Below the pieces are notes generated by a model, which made no database searches, was not told where the DNA came from, and worked only from the letters and a program-made list of their open reading frames with translations. The position numbers and the translations under genes were made by a program. A DNA stretch of 64,000 nucleotides. It comes from Termitidicoccus mucosus. GTDB lineage: Bacteria; Verrucomicrobiota; Verrucomicrobiia; Opitutales; Opitutaceae. Location of the stretch: contig NZ_CP109796.1 in the NCBI RefSeq assembly GCF_038725785.1, positions 6,696,501-6,760,500 on the forward strand, in the 5' to 3' direction. This document shows, piece by piece, positions 53,961-63,128 of the stretch (the first letter of the stretch is position 1; every line of letters starts with the position of its first letter).

Positions 53961-54257
53961 ATGATTCTACTTTCACCCAAAGAATTCATACAAGACATTG
54001 CCAAAAAAACCCAAATGCTCCGGCTCCAACTCGGCTGGAGCCAGCAAGAACTGGCCCGCAGGGCAGGCGTAGCCTTTGGCACTTACCAGCTTTTCGAACA
54101 AACCGGCAAAATAACCCTCGAACGGCTTTTTCTCATATCAGTCGCCTTGGGACGCGAGAATGACTTCAAGGAAATCTTCGTGCCCCTTCCAATCCGCTCC
54201 ATTGAGGAACTTAAACCCAAATCGGTTCGCAAGCGCGGCAGAACCATCAAATCATGA
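53961..54257 (+). CDS. hipB: HipB-like XRE antitoxin
   Basis: The 98-residue protein has a clear Cro-type HTH (LRLQLGWSQQELARRAGVAF, TYQLFEQTGKITLERLFLIS), which binds operator DNA. The basic C-terminal tail (PKSVRKRGRTIKS) is suited to DNA or toxin contact. Its stop overlaps the hipA start by four bases, so the two are coupled. It should repress the operon and hold HipA inactive. Confidence 0.85.
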   Translation: MILLSPKEFIQDIAKKTQMLRLQLGWSQQELARRAGVAFGTYQLFEQTGKITLERLFLISVALGRENDFKEIFVPLPIRSIEELKPKSVRKRGRTIKS

Positions 54258-55501
54258 ATCTGAAAGTAACTCTGCATGAAAAAACCGTCGGACAACTTGC
54301 CGACGATCCAGCCTCCGGGCGCATCTATTTTCAGTATGATAAGAACTGGCCTTCGTCGGGGCTGGAAATCTCGCCTCTGCAACTTCCATCCGCGAGGCAG
54401 GCCCCCTACACGCACCCGGATCCAGCCTTTTCCGGTCTCCCCGGCGTTTTTGCCGACAGCCTGCCGGATTATTGGGGACAATCCCTCCTGGACCTTCGTC
54501 TGAAAGAGGCCGGTATCAACCCGGAGACCGCGTCCCCGCTCATCCGACTTGGCTATATCGGCGCAAGCGGCATAGGGGCGCTCGAATACCATCCGGTCAT
54601 TGATTCCCTCTCTTCCCTTTCACAGGCGGTCACACTTGCCCAAGTGGACAGGGAGGCATCCTTCCTGCAAGATGGCAGGCCCGCAGCCGGCCATCCCGCC
54701 GCCACGCTGGCTCTTTTCCATTCGGGCTGCTCTGCCGGCGGCGCCAAGCCCAAGGTGCTCGCGGCGCTGCTCCCCGACGGCAATCTGCGCATCGGCACGG
54801 ACATTCCCGACGGGGCGCAGGGGTGGTTGATCAAACTTTCGACGGTCCCTTTCGAGAACAAGGACTCCCGGCAGGAAGGCCGGCTGGAGTACGCCTATTC
54901 GCTGATGGCAAATGCCTCGGGCGTCGAGATGTCTGACACCCGCCTTTTCGAGATCGACGCCCCCAAAGGCAAACGCGGGCTTTTTGGCATACGACGCTTT
55001 GACCGGGACGGTTCCAGAAAAATCCACACGCATTCGTTGTCGGGTCTTTTGCACCAATCCCATCTGCTCTGCTCCTATGAGGATCTGGCCAAGGTCGCCC
55101 ATCGGCTTACCCGGGATCACGGCACACTCGCCGCGATATTCCGCCGTATATGCTTCAATGTCCTCGCCCGCAACTGCGACGATCATGGAAAAAACTTCTC
55201 GTTCACCATGAATGAAACCGGACGGTGGACGCTCTCTCCGGCCTTCGATCTGACGCATAGCCCGGGTCCCAACAAAATGGGAGTCCATGCAATGACCGTT
55301 CAGGGAACCCGAACCCCCTCTCGAAACGACCTGCTCCGGTTTGCGTCCGAATTTCAGATCAAGGATGCCGCTGCGGTATTGGGTCAAGTCCATCATGCCA
55401 TCGGACGCTGGCCGGAGTTTGCCCAACAGTCCGGACTCAAGGAATCAATCGCCGACCGACTCGCCCTTGAGTTCGGGAAAGCCTTCAGGGATTTCAGCTA
55501 A
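54254..55501 (+). CDS. hipA: HipA-like serine/threonine kinase toxin
   Basis: The 415-residue protein has the HipA N-terminal subdomain (VGQLADDPASGRIYFQYD, SGLPGVFADSLPDYWG), the nucleotide-binding Gly-rich SAGGAKPKVL at about residue 165, and the catalytic loop FNVLARNCDDHGKNFSF at about 305-318, where Asp-Asp-His and Lys-Asn are the catalytic and metal residues. The following SPAFDLTHS holds the second metal Asp. By family it phosphorylates a translation factor such as glutamyl-tRNA synthetase and induces growth arrest. The length is normal and it overlaps hipB. It looks intact. Confidence 0.9.
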   Translation: MNLKVTLHEKTVGQLADDPASGRIYFQYDKNWPSSGLEISPLQLPSARQAPYTHPDPAFSGLPGVFADSLPDYWGQSLLDLRLKEAGINPETASPLIRLGYIGASGIGALEYHPVIDSLSSLSQAVTLAQVDREASFLQDGRPAAGHPAATLALFHSGCSAGGAKPKVLAALLPDGNLRIGTDIPDGAQGWLIKLSTVPFENKDSRQEGRLEYAYSLMANASGVEMSDTRLFEIDAPKGKRGLFGIRRFDRDGSRKIHTHSLSGLLHQSHLLCSYEDLAKVAHRLTRDHGTLAAIFRRICFNVLARNCDDHGKNFSFTMNETGRWTLSPAFDLTHSPGPNKMGVHAMTVQGTRTPSRNDLLRFASEFQIKDAAAVLGQVHHAIGRWPEFAQQSGLKESIADRLALEFGKAFRDFS

Positions 55502-55692
55502 GAAACAAATTTCATTAATAATTGATACAATCTCCGAACGAGATTTATATTTTAGGCAGGGCGAGGTGTCCCTGCCCGAACCGCGGCTCAGCCGGAGGTT
55601 TCGCCCTATCTTGATAGATCTATAAATGACTGGGAATTGGTATGAATTTGGGGTTGCCCTGAAAAATTTGAATTGATTTTCAGAACGATGCG

Positions 55693-55839
55693 ATGCCGCT
55701 TCATATCGGCAACCCTGCGATGCGGCCGAGCCGGCCCGATTACGAACGCTTGATGGTCGTTCTGCGGCAGCGGGGATTTCATCAGGGTTTACGACTTGCC
55801 GCGCCGGACAGCGGAACGGCAAGTTTCGCTCTGAAATAA
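55693..55839 (+). CDS. Doubtful 48-residue open frame in the gap before the secretion genes
   Basis: The frame begins MPLHIGNPAMRPSRPDYERL and ends SGTASFALK. There is no ribosome-binding site and no family match. It is recorded because the 414-bp gap 55502-55915 otherwise holds only the hipA downstream region and the promoter of the secretion genes. Confidence 0.2.
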   Translation: MPLHIGNPAMRPSRPDYERLMVVLRQRGFHQGLRLAAPDSGTASFALK

Positions 55840-55915
55840 ACCGGACGCCCGGCGCGTTATCACAGCTCAATTTTCCCGATTTCGGAAATCCGGCGGAAGT
55901 TCCATAGGGGCACCC

Positions 55916-56758
55916 ATGATGCCTTCAAAATTTTTTCGCGGCTTGCGCCTTGGTTTGCTGATGCTCGGCTTGTTTTCCGGGATTTCGGCCCGGGCGCAGT
56001 TTATGACGTTTGACGCCAGTTCCTTTATCCAGGCGACCCTGAATTGGATTGAGAACGCGATGACCCAAGTGAACACTTATACGTCGGCGACATCGAGCGT
56101 CATATCACTGGAGCGGTTTGGTGATCTGGCCAAGTTGAAGAAAACCATCAGCAGGACGGTCAGGACCGCACAAAAGGCGATGGTGATGGTGGAGGCCGCG
56201 AAGCGTCTGTCCGATGGTGATTTGTGGGCGGCGGCGACGCTGGTGGGTGAATTGAGCAGCAATCCGGAGCATGCCGGCGCGGCGCGGAATATGATTTCCG
56301 AATACAAGGCCGCTCGGGCGGTGTCCGATAAATTTCAAAGGGAAGGGGTCACGCTGGGCAATGCGTCCTCGTATGTGTACGAGCACCGCCGGTTGCAGCG
56401 GCAGAATGCGGAGTTCAAGCGCCGGTTGGAGCGGGCGCGGGAGGCGGAGCGTTTGAAGCGCGAGGCCGAGGCTGCGGTTTTGGCGATGGAGAGGGAGAAG
56501 GCATCCCGGGAGTTGAAAAGAAATGCCGAGGAGGCGCAGGAGAATCCCGAGGACCAGACGGCCGCGAACACGGCCGTGGTAGCCAGCCAGCTGGACATGA
56601 TGCTGGCGTCGGAGGCGGACAAGCGCAAGGTCGATACCTTGAAGGCCGCGGATGCAGCAGCGAGGGAAAAGGAGCGCAGGGAACGGGAGGAGTCCCGGCT
56701 GTCGGATTCAGTCGTGGGCGGCGTCGAGGTGTTGAAATCCTATAGCAAATACAGGTGA
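55916..56758 (+). CDS. Secreted coiled-coil protein, VirB5/TrbJ-like T4SS component
   Basis: A signal peptide is clear (MMPSKFFRGLRLGLLMLGLF then GISARAQ). The mature protein contains FMTFDASSFIQATLNWIENA, like the start of TrbJ/VirB5 pilus-tip proteins, then long helices and a strongly charged coiled coil (about residues 160-270, rich in Glu, Arg, Lys). It is the first gene of a run in the same direction, and the next gene starts four bases after its stop. The order of topologies downstream (VirB6-, VirB8-, VirB9-, VirB10-like) supports the call; sequence similarity alone is weak. Confidence 0.55.
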   Translation: MMPSKFFRGLRLGLLMLGLFSGISARAQFMTFDASSFIQATLNWIENAMTQVNTYTSATSSVISLERFGDLAKLKKTISRTVRTAQKAMVMVEAAKRLSDGDLWAAATLVGELSSNPEHAGAARNMISEYKAARAVSDKFQREGVTLGNASSYVYEHRRLQRQNAEFKRRLERAREAERLKREAEAAVLAMEREKASRELKRNAEEAQENPEDQTAANTAVVASQLDMMLASEADKRKVDTLKAADAAAREKERREREESRLSDSVVGGVEVLKSYSKYR

Positions 56759-56762
56759 GTTC

Positions 56763-58715
56763 ATGGCGTTTCCCCGCTTTTCTTTCACGCGGTTTCCGCG
56801 TCCGGCTTTAATGGCGGCGGCGGTTTTCCCGTTTGTGTCGCCGTTTTTTTCCCCCGCGGTGTCCGCGGCCGGGACGGCGCTGGAGATGCCGCGGCTTCCG
56901 GGATCATTGAGCACGGCGGCGGACAAGGGAATCGAGACGATTGCGGCCAGGTTGTGGATGTTCTACACCGCGCCCGAGTTTCTCGGTTTTCTGCTGGCAT
57001 TGCTGGTTGTTTGCGCGGTGGCGGGCCTGGCCTGGCGGCTGCGTTGTGTCATTGCCGCGGAGGAGCCGTTTTCGGGGCTGGCCAACTGGGTGGTGGTGCG
57101 TTTGCTGCTCGGGTTGTTTTGCTTTTTTGTCGTGGCGCCCGACATGCCCTCGGTTTTAAGCGAGTGGATGAGGTCGGCGTCCAATATCATGGGCTCTATG
57201 ATAACCCGCATTGCCCGCGAGGCCAAGGATGCGGAGTTGCGGGAGACCGTCGGATCGTCCCGGGTGCGGCTGGCGTTGCGCCGCGTGTATGACGAATCCA
57301 TGGAATGGGCCATGGCGGCGGAGGCGGCGTTCAAGGGAAAGATTGCGGGCCGCTCGCCGTATGATGTCGCGTATTTGGAGGTGGAGAAGACGCTGACCGG
57401 CATCGACGGTTTCCCGTGGTATGCGGATGCCAGCACGTATCCGCGGAGACCGGCGGTTGTAAACGCGCTTGCGACGGTGGAGAACGGGGTTGTGGTCAAT
57501 GCGAAGCCCTATGAGGAGTATTTGGATGTTTTTAAATTGTATGATTTTTCCAAGCCGGAGGAGCCTGGGGAGGACAAGGACGCCTGGCCGGTTTTCCGCT
57601 CCGGTTTTGTGATGAGGCCTTATAATTCAGGAGCCGTGCTTGCCTATGGGCGGGCGATGCAGGCCGCCGCCGATTTTGACGATTCAGCGGCGGGGGGCGA
57701 GGAGTTCCGGCGGATTTTGCATGAATACACCGGGACGCTGCAATTTTTGCAGTCTTTGTATTTGCGCGATGTGGCGGCTTATGTGATCGACGCGTCGGCG
57801 GTGTACCGGGATTTGAAGCATGCCGGGGATGGCGATCCGGAGGCCCGGACCGCGACGCTGGCCGTGCTGGAAAAGCAGCTGGATGAATTGCGGGCCGGTT
57901 TTGAGGAGGTCCGGGCCCGGTCGGTGACCGAGGCTTTGTATGGTTCGGGCTGGTCGGGCAATGTGCTGCAATTATTGATTCCGCTGGCCCTGACGGTGGT
58001 GAATGCATACATGGCGCTGTCGATCTACAGTCTTCCGATTTTGATTTCCCTGTGGAGCGCGTTGTTTTTTTTGCCTAAAGAGCTGGAGCTGTCCACTTCT
58101 TTGAAAAAGGGGGTTTTATGGATGGTGGTTTTGTTTTTTCTTCCGATTTTTTCCAATGTGGTGGTGGAGCTTGCCATCGGATTTGTGGAAGCGGTTCGTG
58201 ACATGATGCAGGACGAGGTTTTGGCGCCGTTGGGCAAGGGCGCGACCGGTCTGGCCGTCGGAGCGATGGTTCCCGGAAGCACCATGGTCAAGGTGGGCAC
58301 GGGTTTGGCGGCCTACAAGGCGTCCGGTTGGCGCAATGATTTTAATTTGATCGTGTGGGTTGCCTGGGTGGTGGCGTTTTGTTTTATCATCGGCATGCCG
58401 TTGATGCTGAAATCGGTGATTTCCGGGGCGAACGGATTTATTGATAATTTGATCACAAAAACGCAGGCTGGCGCGATGATGGCCGGGGGAATCATGGGCC
58501 TAAGCTTGCAACAAGGCGCGTCGACTGCGGCCTCTTCCGCGGGCCGGGCAAGCACCGCGGGAAAAGCGGCCGCGGGCGGGCTGATCGGAGGTCCCGCCGG
58601 GGTCGCCGCGGCCGGAGGAGGCTCCGGCTCCGGTTCGTCCGCGGGCGGTGTTTTTTCTACTGTTATCTCGAAGCTTCGCTCGGGTATCAGTGGACTGGGA
58701 GATAAGATCTCCTAG
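56763..58715 (+). CDS. Polytopic inner-membrane protein, VirB6/TrbL-like
   Basis: The 650-residue protein begins with a signal-like segment, then hydrophobic helices at about 74-95 and 105-125, a soluble block (130-395), and a cluster of helices at about 400-560 (LQLLIPLALTVVNAYMALSI, VLWMVVLFFLPIFSNVVVEL, LIVWVAWVVAFCFIIGMPLM). The tail is Gly/Ala/Ser-rich and probably disordered. This matches VirB6-type scaffold proteins of conjugation machines, which sit in the inner membrane. AGGTGA lies ten bases before the ATG, overlapping the previous stop, showing coupling. Confidence 0.55.
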   Translation: MAFPRFSFTRFPRPALMAAAVFPFVSPFFSPAVSAAGTALEMPRLPGSLSTAADKGIETIAARLWMFYTAPEFLGFLLALLVVCAVAGLAWRLRCVIAAEEPFSGLANWVVVRLLLGLFCFFVVAPDMPSVLSEWMRSASNIMGSMITRIAREAKDAELRETVGSSRVRLALRRVYDESMEWAMAAEAAFKGKIAGRSPYDVAYLEVEKTLTGIDGFPWYADASTYPRRPAVVNALATVENGVVVNAKPYEEYLDVFKLYDFSKPEEPGEDKDAWPVFRSGFVMRPYNSGAVLAYGRAMQAAADFDDSAAGGEEFRRILHEYTGTLQFLQSLYLRDVAAYVIDASAVYRDLKHAGDGDPEARTATLAVLEKQLDELRAGFEEVRARSVTEALYGSGWSGNVLQLLIPLALTVVNAYMALSIYSLPILISLWSALFFLPKELELSTSLKKGVLWMVVLFFLPIFSNVVVELAIGFVEAVRDMMQDEVLAPLGKGATGLAVGAMVPGSTMVKVGTGLAAYKASGWRNDFNLIVWVAWVVAFCFIIGMPLMLKSVISGANGFIDNLITKTQAGAMMAGGIMGLSLQQGASTAASSAGRASTAGKAAAGGLIGGPAGVAAAGGGSGSGSSAGGVFSTVISKLRSGISGLGDKIS

Positions 58716-59107
58716 CACTACTCCGTCAAGTGAGGTTACACATATCGCGGATGGGCCGGAGTGAGTGAAGCAGGTGTGGCAACGCGGGCAGCGGGGCATA
58801 GCGCGCCAGCGCCTCCATTAGCCAGGGGCGGATTGCAGGCGGCGAGGAACTTTTTGGCACGCGCACCCGCGCAAAAAGCAGAAGGCCAAGACGCACGAGG
58901 CGAAGTAGCATCCATTTCAAGAATACCATCTGCGTCACCATCCGCGAAAATGTTGACGTGGTGGTGCAAAACCAGAATTAACCGCAGGGAAAAACACATG
59001 CGTGGCACGCATCCCAATATCCGCATTATCCTGCAAATCGCACAAGTTTTCCGAAAATAGAAAAATAAACGATTTGCGATCACGGTTTCCCGATTCTGTT
59101 GCCCCGC
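58716..59107. other. Gap at the left border of the insertion in the secretion operon
   Basis: No gene is supported. A minus-strand frame (58941-58726) has a Leu/Arg-rich product with no family match. The stretch marks the left edge of the accessory block (ATPase and IS110 remnant) that separates the VirB6-like and VirB8-like genes. AT-rich DNA precedes the ATPase stop near 59050-59090. Confidence 0.35.
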
Positions 59108-60235
59108 TCAAGGCTGCACACCTTGCGTTTTGCACCAGTGTCTAAAAAATGGGTTGTCGAATTTAATCTCATTTTTGATGTCACGAACAAGAATTTGCCT
59201 TTCTGCCAGCGCCTTGGCTGCGGATTGGGCGGTGGAGGAAGAACGCAATCCAAATTTCCTTACGGTTTCGGCGGCAGTCGGGGCGAAACCTTGGGCAAGT
59301 GCTCTCAGGAGGGCACGCTGGGTCAATGTACAGTCATGCCACCGCGCGGAAAATTCGTGCGTCATCTGCGTGAAAGTGAGCATGTCGAATGCCTTTGCCA
59401 CCACCTGGCCTTCGGGCGTTTTTTCCGGGGCTGCGATCTCAAAGCACACCATCGCCAGTCGAATTATGTCTCCGGTGCGGGGCCCGGCCATGTCAACAAT
59501 GCCCTGGCCGAACGGGAAACGAGCAAGTCCACCGGTTTTGGCCCGCGCCGCGAGCCACTCGATCAGCAAGGCCGATTCAATCGGTCCGACCTCCATCATC
59601 TGGAGCTGCCTGAAGAATGCCGCGTTGGGTCCCGTCATCCATTTGACGAGGCGGTAGTCGGAACCTGAAAAAATGAAATTTACATTTCGGAGATGCTGAA
59701 TGCAGCTGCGAAGCTGCCAATCGATCCGCCCGCCGCCAAGAATACGCATGTCCTGAAATTCATCGAAACATATTGTCCATGGCTTGTCTTCAGCGCCGGC
59801 GCGCGCATTCAAGTAGGTCAACACAGATTCGAGATTTTTTGGACCATCCTCCGGGCGCAGTTCCCCCGATAATTTGATGCCGCCGGCATCAATGGAGACG
59901 GACGCGAAATGCGTCCGGGCAAGTCGGAGCAGTTTTGGCAGAAGTGATTCCTCTTCGCGTGGCGCGGCCAAAAGGAGCGCCTGCGCAACCTCGTTCAGGC
60001 TCGTCGCCGCCGACGCATCGACAAAGACCAGGCATTCCTTGGATATCCTGCCGGCGTTGAGGAGAAGCGATGTCTTTCCCATGCGGCGCAATCCGTGGAC
60101 CAGCAGGCGGCGTCCGCGCTGCCGCATGAACGCGCAAAGTTCTGACGTGAGTTCCTCGCGATCAGTGAAGGACCAGCGGTCGCTCGGGGACTCAAAGAAA
60201 AAGGGATTGGAGTGAAGCACCATGAGAAGATTCAT
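59108..60235 (-). CDS. AAA-type ATPase of the archaeal-ATPase/STAND-like group
   Basis: I use the ATG at 60235 (MNLLMVLHSNPFFFES). The Walker A motif is HGLRRMGKTSLL and the Walker B is ICFDEFQDM, the signature of the archaeal ATPase family PF01637 related to STAND NTPases. The beginning NPFFFESPSDRWSFTDREEL is also typical. The C-terminal part carries a winged-helix-like segment (LTQRALLRALAQGFAPTAAE) before KFDNPFFRHW. Such proteins are often cargo of mobile elements and sometimes act in defence, but no effector domain is attached. It is transcribed against the secretion genes, so it is an insertion. Confidence 0.82.
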   Translation of the reverse strand: MNLLMVLHSNPFFFESPSDRWSFTDREELTSELCAFMRQRGRRLLVHGLRRMGKTSLLLNAGRISKECLVFVDASAATSLNEVAQALLLAAPREEESLLPKLLRLARTHFASVSIDAGGIKLSGELRPEDGPKNLESVLTYLNARAGAEDKPWTICFDEFQDMRILGGGRIDWQLRSCIQHLRNVNFIFSGSDYRLVKWMTGPNAAFFRQLQMMEVGPIESALLIEWLAARAKTGGLARFPFGQGIVDMAGPRTGDIIRLAMVCFEIAAPEKTPEGQVVAKAFDMLTFTQMTHEFSARWHDCTLTQRALLRALAQGFAPTAAETVRKFGLRSSSTAQSAAKALAERQILVRDIKNEIKFDNPFFRHWCKTQGVQP

Positions 60236-60339
60236 GGCGGGAAAGGCGAGAGTGGTCAATGTGATTATGGAAAAAACCGTAATTTAAAAAATCGTAATCG
60301 CGCGAATGAAACGGTCCGATGAAACCCATTTCGCCGCGC

Positions 60340-60690
60340 TCGGCAGGGCGTGCGAACATCACGACGTGATCGTGCTCGACGGGCAAGGCGCGATTGCGCT
60401 TTGAGCACAACGAGGCCGGCTGGCGGCAGTTCCGCCGAGAGCTGACCGCGCATTATCCCTGCCTCCCGGTGGCGGTGGAGACCCGCCACGGCACCGTGGT
60501 CGAGCAGATGTTTCGCCGACGGTGTCCGGGTTTATCCCGCCAATCCCAAGATGGCCGAACATTACCGTGAACGCCATGCTCCCTCCGGGATCAAAGACAA
60601 TGTGTGCGATGCGCGGAGCCTGGCCGATGACCTGCGTATCGGCGGGCATCTGTGGCGATCGCTCTTGCCTGCGATCGCCTGCGCTGGCGC
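60340..60690 (+). pseudogene. IS110-family transposase remnant, frameshifted
   Basis: Pieces in two plus-strand frames match IS110 (DEDD) transposases: HDVIVLDGQG, then RLRFEHNEAGWRQFRREL and PVAVETRHGTVVEQMF, then after a frame change ADGVRVYPANPKMAEHYRER and SGIKDNVCDARSLADDLRIG. The normal KTDxxDA Asp is kept as a KDNVCDA version. The C-terminal half is missing or unreadable. It lies between the ATPase and the VirB8-like gene and marks the right border of the insertion. Confidence 0.72.
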
Positions 60691-60916
60691 AGATGGTGCA
60701 ACAGCGCCGCGTGGTCCCACGGGCTCTGGTTGACGAATTGCTGCGACGCTTGGTTATCGCCACCGATCCGGGCTGCCAACGGTCCAATCGACTTGCGCTC
60801 CTCCCTCCCGCAACAACCCCTCCAGATATTTACCGCACCATTTTAGGGGAATTCGGTAATTTGATGATTCTTCTGAGGAAATTTCGATTTTTTGTTTTTT
60901 CCGCATAAGCACTCAC

Positions 60917-61645
60917 ATGAGTGATGCCGCATCCGATGACACTGCCGTCGAGTCTGTTTCCAGGGAGAAGCTTTCATCTTCCGCGCCGCGCAAGGCGGAG
61001 GCGCACGGGGTTTTGTTTACGTATGCGTATGCCCTGAAAGTCACGCTGGCGTCGCTGGTGTTGTTTTTGTTTTCGCTGGGCGGGAATGTGGTTTTGTTTT
61101 TGCTGTTGTTTTTGCGCGCGGACCAGGCTCCGTGGGTGGTGATGCCGGACGCGGAGGGCCGTTTGAAATCGACGGGGGTTTCCCGTTACGAGGTGACGCC
61201 GGACACGGTGTATTCGTTTTTGTCCCATGTGATTCCCCGGTTGTATTTTATTTCCGAGGGGGAGCCGAGGGGGCTGGACTCCATCGAGGGGCTGGTGGAC
61301 GAGGTGATCATTTCGAAGGAGCGCGCCTCGGTGCGGCGGGCTTACCCGAAGATGAAGGATGCCGGCGTGGAATGGCAGGCGCAGACGCTGCGGCTTTTGG
61401 CGGGCACCCCGGAGGCGCGCACGTTTGTGATCAGCACCCGGGTCAACAAGGTCCGGGCCATGGTGGAGGGGCGCACCACGATCGTGTCGAGGATACGCAA
61501 CACCGGCGAGCCGGTGCGCTGGGACGTGGAACTGGACATCATCGCCCCCACGTCGAAAAATCCGTGGGGACTGAGGCTGGTTTCCATTTTCGTGAACGGA
61601 GTGGATGCCCCGCCCATCGCCATCGAGGATTTATACTTCAAATAG
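60917..61645 (+). CDS. Bitopic membrane protein, VirB8/TrbF-like T4SS component
   Basis: A 35-residue cytoplasmic N-terminus precedes one long hydrophobic segment (about residues 40-68, KVTLASLVLFLFSLGGNVVL), then a periplasmic domain of about 170 residues that alternates strands and helices (ARTFVISTRVNKVRAMVEGR, PVRWDVELDIIAPTSKNPWG), as in the NTF2-like VirB8/TrbF fold. The order after a VirB6-like gene supports this. VirB8 proteins bridge the inner membrane and the outer core. Primary sequence similarity is low. Confidence 0.5.
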   Translation: MSDAASDDTAVESVSREKLSSSAPRKAEAHGVLFTYAYALKVTLASLVLFLFSLGGNVVLFLLLFLRADQAPWVVMPDAEGRLKSTGVSRYEVTPDTVYSFLSHVIPRLYFISEGEPRGLDSIEGLVDEVIISKERASVRRAYPKMKDAGVEWQAQTLRLLAGTPEARTFVISTRVNKVRAMVEGRTTIVSRIRNTGEPVRWDVELDIIAPTSKNPWGLRLVSIFVNGVDAPPIAIEDLYFK

Positions 61646-61712
61646 CCATGTCTCCATGCCTTCTGACAGAAAAATTCCCCCCTCGCTGAATTTTATGAGT
61701 CTCCTGCTTTTT

Positions 61713-63110
61713 ATGAATCGGAAAATTTATATATGGTTCTTTCTGACCGCGTCGCCGATGTTGTGGCTGGCGGGGCAGCCCCGCGAGGTGCCGGCGACGC
61801 TGCCGGCGCCGATGCGTCCCGTGAAGTCCACGGAGACGCCGGTGGATTTGCGCCCGGTGGATTATTTCGGAAAGGTGAAGGCCCCTCTTCTTGAGGCGTA
61901 TGATCCGATGCGCTCGGCGTTTTTCCAGGAGGGCCGGGATGCTTCGGCGGAGCGGCTGCCGGAGGGGCGGGTGCTGCGGGATTTGTCCCGGCGCCAGATT
62001 TTGCGTTATGGCTCGCTGCCCACGGTCGCGATCACGGAGGGGCGCGCGGTAAGCGTGCTGTTGATGCGCAACGGTTATATTGTAAAGCCCGCGGCGGCGG
62101 GCCTGGTGCCCCCGCCGGAAAGCATGGTGCAGGTCATTACCATGCCGGATTCCCCGTATTTGTATTTTCAGGCGAATGCCCAGGCGGTGTTTCCCGAGAA
62201 TTTCCGGTACACGCATGTGTTCATTCCCCTGGAATTGGAGGGCAGGCCGGTGCAGTTTCAGATCCGGTTGAAAATCGTCCGGCCCTCCTCGGAGGAGATT
62301 CTGCCCCTGGTCATTCTGGACATGGTGGGGGGATTTCCCGATGTGATGGCCCCGCAGGCCGCGGTGCCTTCCGCCTTGTCCGGCTCCGGCGGCGCGGGGC
62401 CGGACGGTGTTTTTCCGACAAATTCCTCCGGACCGTTTGTGGCCAACCGGGTGCCGGACGGCGCCTCGGTTCCGGGTTACGCGGGGGCGGGCGGCATGAA
62501 TTCCTATGTTTTTGGCTCGCGCGGCCCGACGCCGCTATACGCCCCGTTTCAGCGCGGGGAAGTGCGGGAATATTTTCCGACCATGATCGAGATGATTCAT
62601 CTTTACGAGCAGGCCGTGTTTGACCGGGCGGATGGGTATTCCTCTGAAAACCTGGTGCGGTTCCGGCCCAAATCGGTGATGGACGGGCGGGTGGTGGACG
62701 GGCCGGTTTCCGGTTTTGTGAATCCGGAGGACCGGCAGACTTACTGGCTTTTGTGGGGTTACTGGTTTCCGGAGTATGACGCGGTGGTGTATGAATTGTC
62801 CGTGCGGAATCTTTCCCCCGGAACGTTGTGGTGGGATTTCGGCTTGTTGAAAGTGTTGTGGGGTTTCGACACCCCGGAGACGCCCGCGCCGGGCGGCCCC
62901 CGTTCGGTGGTGGTGTCGCTGGAGGGCGCGGAGGAGACGGACGCGGGCCGGTTTAACACCCTGTGGATTCTTTCCCAAGGCGCCGGGATTCATCCGGTCA
63001 ACACCCCGGTGCGGTTTATGTTTCCCTCGCCGGCCAGCATTCGGACGCGGGGGCGCGGGGACGCCGTGACCTGGCGTGCCGCCGGGGTGGTGATTCAGGA
63101 CGGGCGTTGA
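61713..63110 (+). CDS. Exported beta-rich protein, VirB9/TraK-like T4SS component
   Basis: The ATG at 61713 gives a good signal peptide (MNRKIYIWFFLTASPMLWLA); ATGs at 61656 and 61695 are alternatives and no ribosome site decides. The mature 440 residues have a beta-rich segment at about 95-195 (LPTVAITEGRAVSVLLMRNG, VIVKP-like GYIVKPAAAG, FIPLELEGRPVQFQIRLKIV) resembling the TraK/VirB9 N-terminal fold, a Gly-rich linker, and a second beta domain (YWFPEYDAVVYELSVRNLSP). It sits 67 bp after the VirB8-like gene. The VirB9 call rests on order and fold pattern. Confidence 0.42.
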   Translation: MNRKIYIWFFLTASPMLWLAGQPREVPATLPAPMRPVKSTETPVDLRPVDYFGKVKAPLLEAYDPMRSAFFQEGRDASAERLPEGRVLRDLSRRQILRYGSLPTVAITEGRAVSVLLMRNGYIVKPAAAGLVPPPESMVQVITMPDSPYLYFQANAQAVFPENFRYTHVFIPLELEGRPVQFQIRLKIVRPSSEEILPLVILDMVGGFPDVMAPQAAVPSALSGSGGAGPDGVFPTNSSGPFVANRVPDGASVPGYAGAGGMNSYVFGSRGPTPLYAPFQRGEVREYFPTMIEMIHLYEQAVFDRADGYSSENLVRFRPKSVMDGRVVDGPVSGFVNPEDRQTYWLLWGYWFPEYDAVVYELSVRNLSPGTLWWDFGLLKVLWGFDTPETPAPGGPRSVVVSLEGAEETDAGRFNTLWILSQGAGIHPVNTPVRFMFPSPASIRTRGRGDAVTWRAAGVVIQDGR

Positions 63111-63128
63111 ACCGGGGAATTTTTAATC

